Source: Lolium rigidum
Taxonomy: Eukaryota > Streptophyta > Magnoliopsida > Poales > Poaceae
Assembly: GCF_022539505.1 (NCBI RefSeq)
Contig: NC_061509.1
Span: forward strand, 207,786,254-207,850,253
Direction: 5' to 3'
Length of the DNA stretch: 64,000 bases
Positions 23,601 through 35,215 of this stretch are shown here, in pieces; the first letter of the stretch is position 1; each line of letters opens with the position of its first letter. Under the pieces are notes generated by a model. It was not told the DNA's origin. It made no database searches and saw nothing but the letters and a program-made list of their open reading frames with translations. Made by a program: the position numbers and the translations under genes.

Positions 23601-24378
23601 CACAAAGGGGATTCCGTTAGCTTCGCACGAAATTAACGGGGCAGGACTCTCGAAGAACGAGGACCGAGGCACATCGAATTTGCGAGAGAAGGGTGTGGCG
23701 AGAAGAATGTCCGAAACCTAAATTAGTAGCGGAGCGAGGCATTAGTCGGGTGTTTGCCATTAATCCCATGTCAAGTCAAACGGCGGGAGGAGGTTGAGGA
23801 TTACCTTCAGTCCGGAAGCCGAGGTATCGGTATTGGATGACTCCGCCATGAGATGCGTTGAAGAAGTTGGGGGCGGCGCGGTCAAGATCTGTGTAGGTGG
23901 TCGTGGATTGGAACTGCTCAGGCGGCGATTTGGGGATCTGACTTTGCCTTTTCAGGAGGAGGTCGCGGGTTACCGTTTGGAAGGGTGACTAGGTCGACGT
24001 TACCAGTGTTTTTATGATAGAGACCGATGTGATGCCATCGGTTCTTTTTTGAAGGTTGTGTGACTTTAACTATCGGCAAAACCATTGACTGGAAACGCTT
24101 CTTCATTCACAAAGGAGGGTTTTTAATGAAGAGCCGATTGCTCAAGAAGAGCCGATTGCTCGCATAACTACTGATGCTATGTCACTAGTCCTCGCTGCCC
24201 TCGTCGTCGGTATCGTAGCTGTCACCAGCGCTCTTCTGAAGAACTCTTCATCACTATTGCTCCAGTTTTCGACCGGAGCTTCTTCCTCTGCGTCGTCATA
24301 GTCAGCTTCACTATCTGCCCAGACACGGAGGCGCTTCGCCGGCGGGTATCTAGTGGAGGAGGAGGAGTCATTCGGCAC
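20630..24378 (-). pseudogene. antisense plant-mobile-domain (aminotransferase-like) protein gene, broken
   Basis: Runs against the retroelement. N-terminus at 24378 (MPNDSSSS, then acidic). The plant mobile domain (PMD, Pfam aminotransferase-like family) spans about 23596-22337: GWVAWYNRVSKSHYATWETI, MFGHGPMTPTLPDVAMIT, EHFIFCGPSLAPTKNYLSLA and FELWAQLYFQNQIPDFP are typical blocks. Then a basic, NLS-like Ala/Arg/Lys region (22080-21640) and a coiled-coil-like C-terminus (21059-20630, ENLEEKVRVTKQLIQDKEAL). Frame changes occur near 23365 and 23010. PMD proteins are a transposon-derived family; some host members act in silencing, but I do not infer that role here. The start lies 203 bp from the 3' LTR, so a promoter in or near that LTR is plausible. 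Related remnant: 15337-13985. Confidence 0.7.
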
Positions 24379-24580
24379 AGTTTAATAAGGAGAAGCCTAA
24401 TGGGGGATTTAAAACCATTGCGGTGTCCAAGGAAATGGTGCTAAAATTATCAAGTTTTGCAAAAAGGCGAGGAGAAGACATCGTGGTAAAGGATACTGCA
24501 ATGGTTCTGCCACGACATGACCCGACAAAAGAAGAGCATAATGATTTTGGAAATGTCATTTCCAAAACCAGGGGGGCATG

Positions 24581-25707
24581 TGTTATCACCAGATTTTGGC
24601 CAAATCAGGAGGTGGGCTGCGATCAGGATGGGCTTGGAAGATTACACGTTGAAGATCTCTGAAGCGGCCTTGTTCAGTGAAATTGGGCCAGATTGCCCAT
24701 GTGTCTTTAATTGTAATAGTTTGTATCTAGATTAAAAGTTAGAGTTTATCTCGTGTACGGTTTAGTGCACGCCCACATTAGAAAGTCCGTTGGACTATAA
24801 ATATGTACCTAGGGTTTATGGAATAAACAACAACCAACGTTCAACCACAAACAAATCTCGGCGCATCGCCAACCCCTTCGTCTCCGGGGTTTCTACCGGT
24901 AAGCATCATGCTTGCCTAGATCGCATCTTGCGATCTAGGCGGCATAAGCTTGCCTACGTTGTTCATGCGTTGCTCGTACTTGAAGCCTTTTTGATGGCGA
25001 GCAACGTAGTTATCTTAGACATGTTAGGGTTAGCATTGTTCTTCATATTACATGCTTTCGTAGTGCAACCCTTGCATGTCTAGCCGCCCTTACACCTATC
25101 TTAGGTGTAGAGGCGGCACCCGCTTGATCATAGTTTAGTAGATCTGATCCGTTACGGTTGCTCCTTGTTCTACAAGGATTAGTTTAATATACTGCAATAG
25201 TTAGGCCTTACAAGGGGTCGGAGGATCCAGCGGCGTGTAGGGTGGCGTTCGCTAGTCCTAGAACGGATGTTCCGGGGATCAACCTCGTGTTGGTTTTAGG
25301 CCCTGTCTAGGATCGGCTTACGGTCACCGTGCGCGAGCGCGAGGCCCAATCCTGAGTAGGATGATCCGATTATGCGGTGAAAACCCTAAATCGTCGTAGA
25401 TCTCATTAGCTTTACCTTGATCAAGCAGGACCACCATATATTCGGACACCCCGTCTGAATCATGGGTGGATCGGCTCGTATTTAACGTTTACGTGTGTGC
25501 CCTGCAGGAAACTAAGCGAGGCATCATCCACACCTTCCTGACCAGGTATATGTCAGGTGGCACGCCCTTGTGATAAACATCGGCGCGTGCGACCAGGAGG
25601 CTTTGCGGGCCGTCGCTCAGAGGGACTGGGGCCAGCCGCAGCCCTAGTTGTTCCCGGCTCTACCGTGTTGCCCGTCTCTGCCCGCCAGGGGGTTTCTGAC
25701 GTCAACA
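24581..25707 (+). repeat. 3' LTR of gypsy element 2
   Basis: 1127 bp. It lacks 45 bp present in the 5' LTR, with the deletion falling between two GGCTC-like repeats. Ends CAACA followed by the target duplication GACGC. Confidence 0.95.
24913..25117 (+). other. paired hairpins in the LTR leader (element 2, 3' LTR)
   Basis: Hairpin 1 near 24913-24941 and hairpin 2 at 25083-25117. Each has about one mismatch. Confidence 0.75.
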
Positions 25708-25917
25708 GACGCCCTAGATCCCCCTCCTCTCCGCGGCCACGCCCTGCTCCTACTTGCACGGAGGCTCCGGCGTGCAGCGAGGATTCTTGGTCCAGGGCTT
25801 CCGCGTGGTGGCGCTCGAGATCGATGGTGGCGGCGACGCTCGAGATCGACGGTGGCGGCGCGGTTCGTCTCGATCGGCCGGGAATGGGGAGGGAGAAGAG
25901 AGGATCGCGCAGCGGTT

Positions 25918-26051
25918 AAGTCCCAGGTATAGCTGGGCTCACCTTATTGCCGGCGCACCACATGTTTGGTTCGCCGGGGACAACTATACCCCCGGCGAAC
26001 CAAACAGGTGGTGCGCCGGCAATAAGGTGAGCCCAGCTATACCTGGGACTT
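25918..26051. repeat. long near-perfect palindrome in the CACTA
   Basis: Arms of about 62 bp around an 8-10 base loop. The outer ends read AAGTCCCAGGTATAG and its complement. Only one or two mismatches (for example ACATGT versus ACAGGT). The arms contain TGCCGGCGCACCAC, matching the subterminal repeats at 30500-30830. It lies downstream of the transposase stop on the minus strand. Confidence 0.9.
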
Positions 26052-26059
26052 GTCCCCCA

Positions 26060-26205
26060 ACCTGGCTGGCCATTTCTTTTTATTCTTTTCTTTATTTCTT
26101 TTCACTTTCTTTTTATTCTTTTATTTTTATTCTTTTCTTTATTTCTTTTCACTTTCTTTTATGTTTCTTTTCTTTTCCCACAAATCCTATACTATTTTAT
26201 TTCCT
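26060..26205 (+). repeat. pyrimidine-rich tandem duplication
   Basis: Two copies of about 50 bp of TTTATTCTTTTCTTTATTTC-like sequence ending CACTTTC. Low complexity. Confidence 0.7.
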
Positions 26206-26388
26206 TCTCTTTTCAAGATAATAACCAAGCAATATGAGTTATGCATTGCAAAAAATATGAGTTATATACATGCATGCATACAATATTGACGAACACAATA
26301 TTAATTATTCATACATAAAATATTGGCCATGACCATATGAGTAGTTATGAATTACACAAAATATGAGTTATAGATTGCAAATAAAGTT

Positions 26389-29300
26389 TTACATCATCGA
26401 TTGAGAAGAGTGTTTCGCTTTCTTCTTGCTTTTCTTGCTCGTCGTTGAATAATTTAGCCCCGTGTCGTGACTTCTTCTTTTGAAGGGTCGACCTGACCTC
26501 GGTAGCGTGGTCCTGCTTCTTCTTGTGGTGTATGTTGTCTCTTCGTCCTCGGATTCTTCCATCACTGGGTCTCCGACTTGTCCTTCGAAGTCTTCCTCGT
26601 TGGCGACTCCATCCATTCCGACGATGGTCCTCTTGCCTCTCCTCACGATAACACGGCTAGGCCCGGATGGGTCGGTTATGAAGAAGCATTGGTGCACGTG
26701 TTCTCGCGTACCCATGGCTCATTCACGCGGTGGCGTTCGTGGACTTTGATTTGTTGGCTTCGGGTAGAAACATGGTGGTGAAATACCGGTCTTCTTTTCG
26801 ACGCTCTTAGCCCATCCGATACGGAACATCGGCACTTTCTCCCCGGCGTAGTTAAGCTCCCGGATTTCCTCGATTCTTCCGTAGTATCTAGTCTTTACGT
26901 CACCCGTCCAGAATCCATCGTTACCCCCGAGTTCGGTAAACACTGTTCTTGTCTTTTTCTTCCGTGTAGAATGTGTACCCGTTGATATCGTACGCTTGGT
27001 AAGTCATGATGTTGGGCGCGGGGCCATGTGACAAGGCCAATACTAGTTTATCCTTGTCGGAATCCATTGGTGGGGGATTAGCATCAATGTGGTCTTTGAA
27101 CCAGCGCGCGAAAGAGGAGTTGTGCTCTCTGTATATTTCTGCTTCCGTCATCATCGGCTTGCCACTCGTTCTCTATCATGGTTTTGTGCTCTTTCAACCA
27201 AGGATCGATCAAGTCAATGTGTTGTAGCGCTACTAAGTTGGCCTCGTCAAAGTCGGAAGCCCGACCGGACATGTGCACGTGCGGTTCCTTCCTTCCATTT
27301 TTGTGGCCTACTCCCTCGAACTCTGTGGAGGTGCTTGTTTTGAGGCAAACCAACAGGGTCCTCGATGTCTAGATAATTCGTGCGAGAAAGAGATGCACTC
27401 TTCGGTGAGCCAGCCCTGTACGATGCTTCCATCCGGATGTGACCTGTTACGAACGTATCCTTTAATGACCCCATTCATTCTTTCAAACAGCATCATGTTG
27501 TGTAAGAATGCCGGCCCTAGACCGACGATATCATCCATGATATGGACCAACGAGATGGACCATCACGTCAAAGAATGCAGGCGGGAAGTACATCTCCATC
27601 TCACATAGGATCACCACGATCTCTTCCCGGAGCCTTGCGAGTTTCTTCACGCTTATCGACTTCCGAGTTATGACGTCGAAGAAGTTACTGAGCCTAGTCG
27701 GCGTTGCACGGACATGGTCATCCATTATACCTCGGATTGCAACCGGAAGAATCGCGTCATCATCACATGACAGTCATGAGACTTCATGCCGCTGAAGTTT
27801 CGTTTCTTGGGGTCCATGTATCTGCTTATTAGCCGGAGTAACCGAAGGGCACTCGACTCCTAGAAGGCAATTGAAAAATTGATCGACCTCGGCCGGACTA
27901 AAAGTGAAGCAGGAGGGGGGCAGTAATAGTCTGGCTGCTTAATCCTTTTGCGCTTCTGACCGCCGTCCGCCTCCTCCTCCGACTGTCCCTCTTGGGCCGG
28001 CGGGATCTGAAGCTCTTCCACGATGCCCAAAACTTTCAGGTCGTGTCTTGCTTTCGGCCCATCTTTGGTCCGGTCCGGCATGTTGAGAAGAGTGCCAAGC
28101 AAGCTCTCGCACACGTTCTTTGTAATATGCATGACATCAAGGCGGTGAGGTGTATCGAGAATTTTCCGAGTACGGCAAGTCCCAAAACACGGCCCTCCTT
28201 TTCCATACACCAATGAGCGGCGTCGTTTCCTTTTTCTTCTTCTTCTCTCCAGGCTTTTGACGAATCTTTCCCGGCGCAGGGCACTCCTTCCAACCTTTCG
28301 GTACTGTATCGATCTCTTCGCCGCTCTTCTTACGTGGAGGTCCTCGGGGTTCATTTGTACCATCGAACGGATCTCCACGCTTTCTCCACGGGTCGGTCTT
28401 CCGTAGCCACCTTCGATGCCCCATGTAAACTGTTTTCGAAGAGCCGGGATCCTTACCAAGCTGCAAAAACATCGTCTCTTCCATGCACCTGACACATGCC
28501 TTGTGTCCATGGCACACCTGCACGAAATGTAACCGTATCCGAGGTAGTCCTGCACCGTCGTGATCAACGCGGCTCTCAAAGGGAAATATTCTTCCGCGAC
28601 GGCGTCCCATGTATCTACCCCTTCCTCCGCCCACAACGTTTCAAGCTCCTCCTTTAATAGTTCGAGATACATGTTGATATCGTTTCCTGGCTGTGTCGGC
28701 CCTTGAATTAGCATACTCATCTGTATGTACTTCCTCTTCATGCACAGCCAGGGCGGGAGGTTGTAGATCCATACAAACACGGGCCATGTGCTATGTGTGC
28801 TTGCTACGGTTTCCGAACGGATTGAATCCGTCCGTGCTCGCACCCAACCTGATGTTTACGGGATCTGCCCCAAAACTTCCGAATTCATTGTCTAATGCTT
28901 TCCACGGCTTGCATCCGAAGGGTGCGTCGAGCACTGGGTGCTCAATCCGCTCTTTATCATTCAACACTGCCTCCTTTCTTTCGCGTGCCGGCGCATGAGC
29001 TTTGCTTCCTTGCGGTCCGCGTAGAACCGTTGAAGCCGGGGCGAGCGGGAAGTACCACACAACTTTCCGAGGAGCTTTCTTCTTCCCTTTCTTGTACCGT
29101 TCAGCTTCACACACGGGACATTTGGTCTTGTCCATGTGCTCCTTGCGATACATGATACGATCGTTGATGCGGGCGTGATACTTTTCGTGGGGTAAGTCGA
29201 GAGGGCACGTGATTCTCTTGGCCTCGGCTAGACCGCCGGGACACGTGTTCCCGGCAGGAAGGAGATCTTTCACGTATTCCGGGATGTCGTCGACGCTTGT

Positions 29301-29921
29301 GTCCGTCCATCCGTGTTTCGCCTTCATCTGCAGCACATCGAGAGCTACTCTCAAGCGAGACTCCCCCAACCCGCGACCTGAGTCGTACAACGGAGTATTC
29401 GAGTCTATCTCGAGTTGCTCAAGCTTTGATTTCCGCTTTGCGCCTTTCGTCTTTTCGAGAAGCGGATCTTGAAGATGAGGGTCCCGCACGACCGAAGCTA
29501 GCGGCACCTCTTCGTCGTCGTCAAGGTTATTGTCGTCGTCAAGGTTATTGTCGTCGTCAAGGTTATCGTCCTGTGCGACAAACTCTTCATCGTCATCAAT
29601 ATCATGATGCCCTCCTTCTTGCCGGCCATTTTTACCACCTGCTGCCGTCGCCCCATTGACCTCCGCGCCATCATCACTCATCCATTGAGTGTGTCCATGC
29701 ATGAAACCATTAGTGAGCAGGTGCCCCTGCAATTTGCCTGAATACGGGTCAAACCATTTCCCTCGTTTGCATCTCCGGCACGGACACAATACCTCCGTGC
29801 GGTTATTTTCATACATGTCGATGATCGCGTGTTTCAGATATCTCATCACGATGCTTTCACTCATCTCGATAACCATTATCGCCTGCATGGTAAGATTACA
29901 TAATTCATTAGAACCATGCAT
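26389..29921 (-). pseudogene. CACTA TNP2-type transposase, frame-broken
   Basis: Minus-strand transposase. The N-terminal part (29921-28791, 376 codons) has a transposase-associated Cys pattern (CPCRRCKRGKWFDP), an acidic linker with three DDDNNL repeats (29521-29575) and CPVCEAERY. The catalytic transposase_21 region follows (28800-28040; WPVFVWIYNLPPW, LIQGPTQPGNDINMYLE, LDVMHITKNVCESLLG). DUF4218-type (27720-27310; FFDVMVHLV, GPAFLHNMMLFERMNGVIKGY) and DUF4216-type (27100-26720; YQAYDINGYTFYT, YYGRIEEIREL) regions follow, then a Lys/Ser-rich C-terminus. Known role: binds subterminal repeats and cuts CACTA ends. At least five frame changes are present. Some are near CTG/CAG sites, so it may be less damaged than it looks. 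Confidence 0.8.
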
Positions 29922-30081
29922 CCTTCGGTAGTTTTCACGGAAAATTTCGGCATGACCTTCCTACACGGTAGGACATAGGAGCGCCAGAAATGTGCCGAAA
30001 CGGAAACTTAAAGAATCAACATTTCGGCGCAACGTTGGCAACTCATTTTCAACGCCAACACACACAAGCACAAGCACAAAC

Positions 30082-30107
30082 ACAACATATATATATATAT
30101 ATATATG
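30082..30107. repeat. (AT)n microsatellite
   Basis: About 11 TA repeats upstream of the transposase start in the CACTA 5' region. Confidence 0.9.
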
Positions 30108-30563
30108 CCACACACGAGCTTTGCTTCAAATTAATATCCAATATACGTTGATTTCATTCCTCAATTTGTTCATTAATCACCTATTGGTTTGATAAGCTCG
30201 TCAACAAGATGGAGACGTCGCGCCGCTACCACGGCGTATGAAAGCCGACTTTCTAGATCTAGATCTAGATTGAGCGGTTAATGCGGGATAGTAGATCTAG
30301 ATCTACATAGGGGGATGTGGGAGATGCATGTAGGAAGGGAAGATTTGCTCAAAAAATATGATTTTGTTTGGTGAAATTGGTGAAATTGGGGATAGAAATG
30401 GGCAAAAATGAGCTGGGTTGGGAGAAGGCTCGGGTTTGTGTGGAGGAGTGGAGTGGTAGTAGTGGGGGAGTGGTTGTTGAGCAGAAATAACTGCCCAGGT
30501 TACTGCCGGCGCACCGGGGCATGGGTGCGCCGGCAGCACATAGCCCTTTCGGCTATATCACCC

Positions 30564-30682
30564 CGGGCCAGGCCCAAGAATCATTGCCGGCGCACCGACC
30601 CAGGGGTGCGCCGGCAATAGCAAATTTGCCACCGGCGCACCCCTGGGCCGGTGCGCCGGCAATGATTCTTGGGCCTGGCCCG
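30564..30682. repeat. palindrome in the CACTA subterminal region
   Basis: 119-bp inverted repeat centred on GCAAATTTGC. The outer ends are CGGGCCAGGCCCAAGAATCA and complement. Each arm holds two GCCGGCGCACC-type repeats in opposite orientation. It lies about 180 bp from the terminus at 30864. Confidence 0.9.
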
Positions 30683-30864
30683 AATCGGCCGGGGCCATGC
30701 CAGGAAATAGCGCCGGCGAGCCTGCTCCCCCGGTGCGCCGGCAGAAGGTCCCCATCCCCGGCGCGTCTGAAAATAGGTGCGCCGGCAACACATGTCACCG
30801 GCGCGTGTCCATGGTGGTGCGCCGGTACCCTCTGCCTCCAACTATAGCCTTTTTCCTAGTAGTG

Positions 30865-32043
30865 CCACAGCCCCCTCTCGCCTCCTTTTCTTCGCGTACT
30901 CCTTCGTCCCGAAAACCTAAGCTCGAGGGGGTACGTCGCGAAGAGCCATAGCCGCCTCTGGGGGGCGGAGAACACCAGAGAGAAAAGAGCTCTCCGGCAG
31001 GCTGAGATCTGCCGGGGAAATTCCCTCCCAGAGGGGGAAATCGACGCCATCGTCACCGTCATCGAGCTGGACATCATCTCCATCACCATCATCATCATCT
31101 TCATCATCATCACCGCCATCTCCACCGCTGCACCTCGTCACCGCTGTAACAATTGGGGTTTGATCTTGATTGTTTGATAGGGGAAACTCTCCCGGTGTTG
31201 ATTTCTACTTGTTATTGATGCTATTGAGTGAAACCATTGAACCAAGGTTTATGTTTAGATTGTTATTCATCATCATATCACCTCTGATCATGTTCCATAT
31301 GATGTCTCGCGAGTAGTTCGTTTAGTTCTTGAGGACATGGGTGAAGTCTAAATGTTAGTAGTGAAGTATGGTTGAGTAATATTCAATGTTATGATATTTA
31401 AGTTGTGGTATTATTCTTCTAGTGTTGTCGTGTGAACATCGACTACACGACACTTCACCTTTATGGGCCTAGGGGAACGCATCTTGTACTCGTTTTCCAA
31501 TTGCGGGGTTGCCGGAGTGACGAAACACTGAGCCCCGTTGGTATATCGATGCGGGGAGGGATAGCAGGATCTCAGAGTTTAAGGCTGTGGTTAGATTTAT
31601 CTTAATTATTTTCTTGTAGTTGCGGATGCTTGCAAGGGGTATAATCACAAGTATGTATTAGTCCTAGGAAGGGCGGTACATTAGCATAGGTTCACCCACA
31701 CAACACTTATCAAAACAATGAAGATTAATTAGCTGTATGTAGCGAAAGCACTAGACTAAAATCCCGTGTGTCCTCGAGAACGTTTGGTCATTATAAGTAA
31801 ACAAACTGGCTTGTCCTTTGTGCTAAAAGGATTGGGCCACTCGCTGCAATTATTACTCTCGCACTTTACTTACTCGTACTTCATTCATCTGTTACATCAA
31901 AACCCCACGAATACTTGTCACGTGAGCATTTACAGTGAATCCTTCATCGAAACTGCTTGTCAACACCTTCTGCTCCTCGTTGGGATCGACAATCTTACTT
32001 ATCGAAGATACTACGATACACCCCCTATACTTGTGGGTCATCA
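30865..32043 (+). repeat. 3' part of a gypsy-type LTR
   Basis: Ends ACTTGTGGGTCATCA at 32043, a typical Triticeae LTR terminus of the TGATACGTC group. The 5' part is missing because the CACTA lies to its left. A CAT/CCATCA simple repeat runs at 31070-31130. Not followed by a primer-binding site, so it is a 3' or solo LTR. Open frames here are not genes. Confidence 0.65.
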
Positions 32044-32170
32044 CTGACGTCGCCCCCTCTACGTCATAGCTGACGCCCGCCCTCGCCCCTCCATTGGTCG
32101 CTGCCACCGCTCGCCCGCTCAACCATTGGCCGTGGCCACCCCCCCCCCCCCCCCCGCTCCCCCATCTGGC

Positions 32171-32178
32171 TATAAAAG
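32171..32178 (+). promoter_or_regulatory. TATA box of the long LTR
   Basis: TATAAAAG in a GC-rich context (GGCTATAAAAGCC). It is the expected promoter of the retroelement at 32044-37860. Confidence 0.65.
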
Positions 32179-34950
32179 CCCCCTCTCCGCTTACTCCTCT
32201 CCACACCACCTCTCCCACCTCCCAGACACCAGCCGAGGATGTTGTGCCGCCCTGCCCTGCTGCTTCTCGCCGGCAGGCGCGCCACGCCCGCGGTCACCGC
32301 GTGGTGACGGGTGCAGAACGCGCACATCCCCGTCGTTCTTGTCCCTCCCTCTCAGCACCATCTTGTGTGCCATCCTCTCCTCTGCCTAACCCACTGCCCA
32401 CTCTGTCCAGGACCACCGGAGACCGCCGCCGTCGTCGTTTGTCCGGGAACGTCTGCAGAGAAGAACACCTCGGGCGGAGCTACCGCGGACGGAGAAGAGG
32501 CCGCCGGACGCGCCCCGGGACGGCCTCGACCCGCCACACCCCCGCCATGCCGTCGCCGGCGATCCCGCCTCCCGACGGTGAGCCTAGCGCCGCTCCTCCC
32601 TTTTTTTCCCGTCGCCTCTGTCCGCCGCCCGCTTCCCTGCATGGCCACGCGAGGACGACGGCCCCGTGCCGATCGATCCCGATCGTGGGGTTGCATGGGT
32701 CATGCGGCCACGTCGGCCCATGCACCCGGGGCCCAGCTGCTCCCCCCTTCTTTTTCTTTTCGTATTTATTTTCCACCACCACCTGGAATTCTCACCTGGG
32801 CCGGCCCAATGCTGCACCACGAACAGCCCAGGGACTTCCCGCCTTTCCACTCGTTTAAATTTTTGAAATTCCTGTTATTTTGTGTTAAAACCAGTGACAC
32901 TAAAATGTGAATAACTCGCGATTTACAAACTCAAATCAAGTGAAACAAATTTCTTTAGATCATAAATTTCAATACCTTTCAAATGCTACTGGTCCCATAT
33001 TTTTAGGATTTTCCTATGAATTTTAGTGTAATAAACTTGTTCTTTGTGTTCTGGAAACTCCAAAAAAGTCCTAAAATTGTAGATTTAATATTTTTAGCTG
33101 ATTCCAATTGTGTTGATTTTGTTTTAATACTGCCCATCTAGGAAAAATAATAATAGCCCCTGGTTGTACTATTCCTGTTACGATTAGATGAATGGTGTGT
33201 CACATGAAATGTTGGTTCTAAAAAGCCCTTGTTTATTTAAAGTTTTAACCTCTCCTCTTTATCAAAAATGACCAAAACATGTTTCTATTTTGCAAAACAA
33301 GTACCCCAGCATGCTTAGACTTGTTTCAACTAAAACCTTGCTTGTAAGTTTGAAACATGGTGTTGATTGTATGTTGCGTGTTATTTTATTTTGTGACGCT
33401 AGATTCGAGCGATGTTGGAATTGGAGAGGAAGGATTCTAAGAATTTTGAAGAAGTCCAGGGACAAATAAGCCAACCAAGGCAAGCCATCTCTTGATCTCT
33501 GATTGTTGTGTCTCCTATTGTTGTCACCTTGTTATTACTCTTGTCTCTTGATCTTGTGTGTGTTAGTCTCTTTTTCTTGTCGATGCATGCTTTGTCTTAA
33601 GCATGATGATCCTCTTGGTCATACTTTATGATCATCTTAGTAATTGTTGGTATACTTGTTGATCATGGCTATGCCATCCTACCTTGTTGAGTTACATTCT
33701 TACCTTAAGCCTGTGATACTTCTTGTGAGTTCACTCCTACACCCCTTGTTAGTGTAGTAGTAATCACATCATGATCTTGGTGTACTATCATTTTGATATG
33801 AGTATGCCTACCTACCTTAGGTATTTCAAATATCGTTGATCACCCTCACTTTTATTAGTGTTGGTTGGTTAACACCACTAATCTGAAAGTATTTCCCCTC
33901 TTATGTTGACAACTTACATGCTTACCCCAAGCATGTATGCCCCCTTGACCACCTATATTATCATCTTCTTAGTGGTATGATGATTAACATCATGACCCTT
34001 GTTGAAACCTCCTACTTATGTTGTCCCTTTACATGCTTACCCTAAGCATGTATGACCCTGTTTTGACACCTCAATCATCATCTCAGTAGTGGTATGATGG
34101 CTAGCATCGTGCCCTCTTGTTGATAGCTCAGTTCTCCACAATAAAACCATAGGTTGGGAAACCCCGATCTTTTATGTTTTGGAAAGACTTTGAAAACCTT
34201 GGGAAGATGTTGTCTTGCCCAAGCGTTGTTTCAAGACAAAGGTCTTGATGTTTCAGAAAGTGGTGTATGGATGGTTGTGGACAAACTATGGAAGTGTGAG
34301 TAAAATGTTTTTAAAGGAGCACTGCGTATAAGTGTTCGCCATCCCAACTTTTTATCGCGCAACCACACTACTTGTGGGACGGGGCTTAGCCCGTAGTTTG
34401 TTGAAGCTGGCGTGGGACACCTCACAACTTTCTATATTGGTGGATATGGCCCCTGAAGCCGGGTTGCGCTCTGGAGGAGGCAATACACTGTAGTTGCCTA
34501 TAGCCGGACGATTACTGAGGGTCTTCTATCGTGGCGCCGGAGATACGCTCAAAAAGGAGGTATGCTGCCGGGGTGCCGGGAAGGGTTAAGCCCGTAGGGA
34601 AGGACTCATGCCAGTGGAGATAAGCGAAAGGTTATGTTCAGGTATCCGTTGTGGCATATGTTGTTATGCGGGGATGCTGCCCACACGATAGGTACCCGGA
34701 TAGTTGTGGGGAAAGTGTGCAAACTCTGTAGTGTCAAATCTATTCGAATAGCCGCGTCCGCGGTCATGGACGGGTTGAAATGGCCATACTTAACCTGGGC
34801 TATTTTTGTTTTAGAAAAGCTTTACAAAGAAAAAGAGAAAGTTGTTTTCGGAGTACCGGAAGGGTACGGGAAAATGGTTGACCATGTGAAAATGGTCGGA
34901 AAGGAAATAAAAAGGGCTACTCACATCCTAGTGTTTTATGTTGAAGAACT

Positions 34951-35215
34951 CTTTTGAAGTATCTTCTTTAACAAAGATATAGAGATGTCATAGGTTATCT
35001 TTTGAAGTATCTTCTTCAATAAAGATATGGAGATGTCATAGAAATGTCTTATCACCCTCTTAGTGTCCCCTTCAACTGCGATGTGGGATGCTATATCCAC
35101 AAGAGAAACTACTTCTCTTCCTCATGCTATATCCACAAGAGAAACTATTTCTCTTCTTCATGCTATATCCACAAGAGAAACTATTCTCTTTTTGATGCTA
35201 TTTCCACAAGAGAAT
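34951..35215 (+). repeat. short tandem repeats within the long LTR
   Basis: A pair of about 45-bp units (TTGAAGTATCTTCTT... AGATGTCATAG) at 34951-35042. Then 3.5 copies of a 36-bp unit starting TGCTATATCCACAAGAGAAA at 35089, 35125, 35161 and 35195. Confidence 0.85.

Larger units (their letters stand above)
18551..25707 (+). mobile_element. non-autonomous gypsy retrotransposon, element 2, with target duplication
   Basis: 7157 bp with LTRs 18551-19724 and 24581-25707, the same family as element 1. The 5-bp target duplication GACGC flanks both ends. The plus strand keeps a Gag start and a piece of the protease-RT linker but no RT, RNase H or integrase. The minus strand carries a long plant-mobile-domain gene remnant. 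The polypurine tract is AGGGGGGCA at 24570-24578. Confidence 0.95.
25713..30864 (-). mobile_element. right part of the large CACTA element, with terminal inverted repeat
   Basis: Continues the CACTA of 17447-18550 after gypsy element 2. It ends at 30864 with CTAGTAGTG, the complement of a CACTACTAGGAAAAAGGC terminus, followed by CCA. Subterminal repeats of GCCGGCGCACC type in both orientations fill 30500-30830. The transposase is on the minus strand, so 30864 is the 5' terminus of the element. Confidence 0.9.

Noticed and set aside
30241..30306. AGATCT-rich repeats as a regulatory array
   Set aside because: Short simple repeat in the CACTA 5' region; too little to support a function.
32094..32910. 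Long GC-rich open frames (up to 254 codons) suggesting a gene
   Set aside because: They sit downstream of the TATA box of a gypsy LTR, overlap on both strands, and show Pro/Arg composition without domains.
34634..34957. 107-codon frame in the long LTR
   Set aside because: Lies within an LTR, with no domain and no gene signals.
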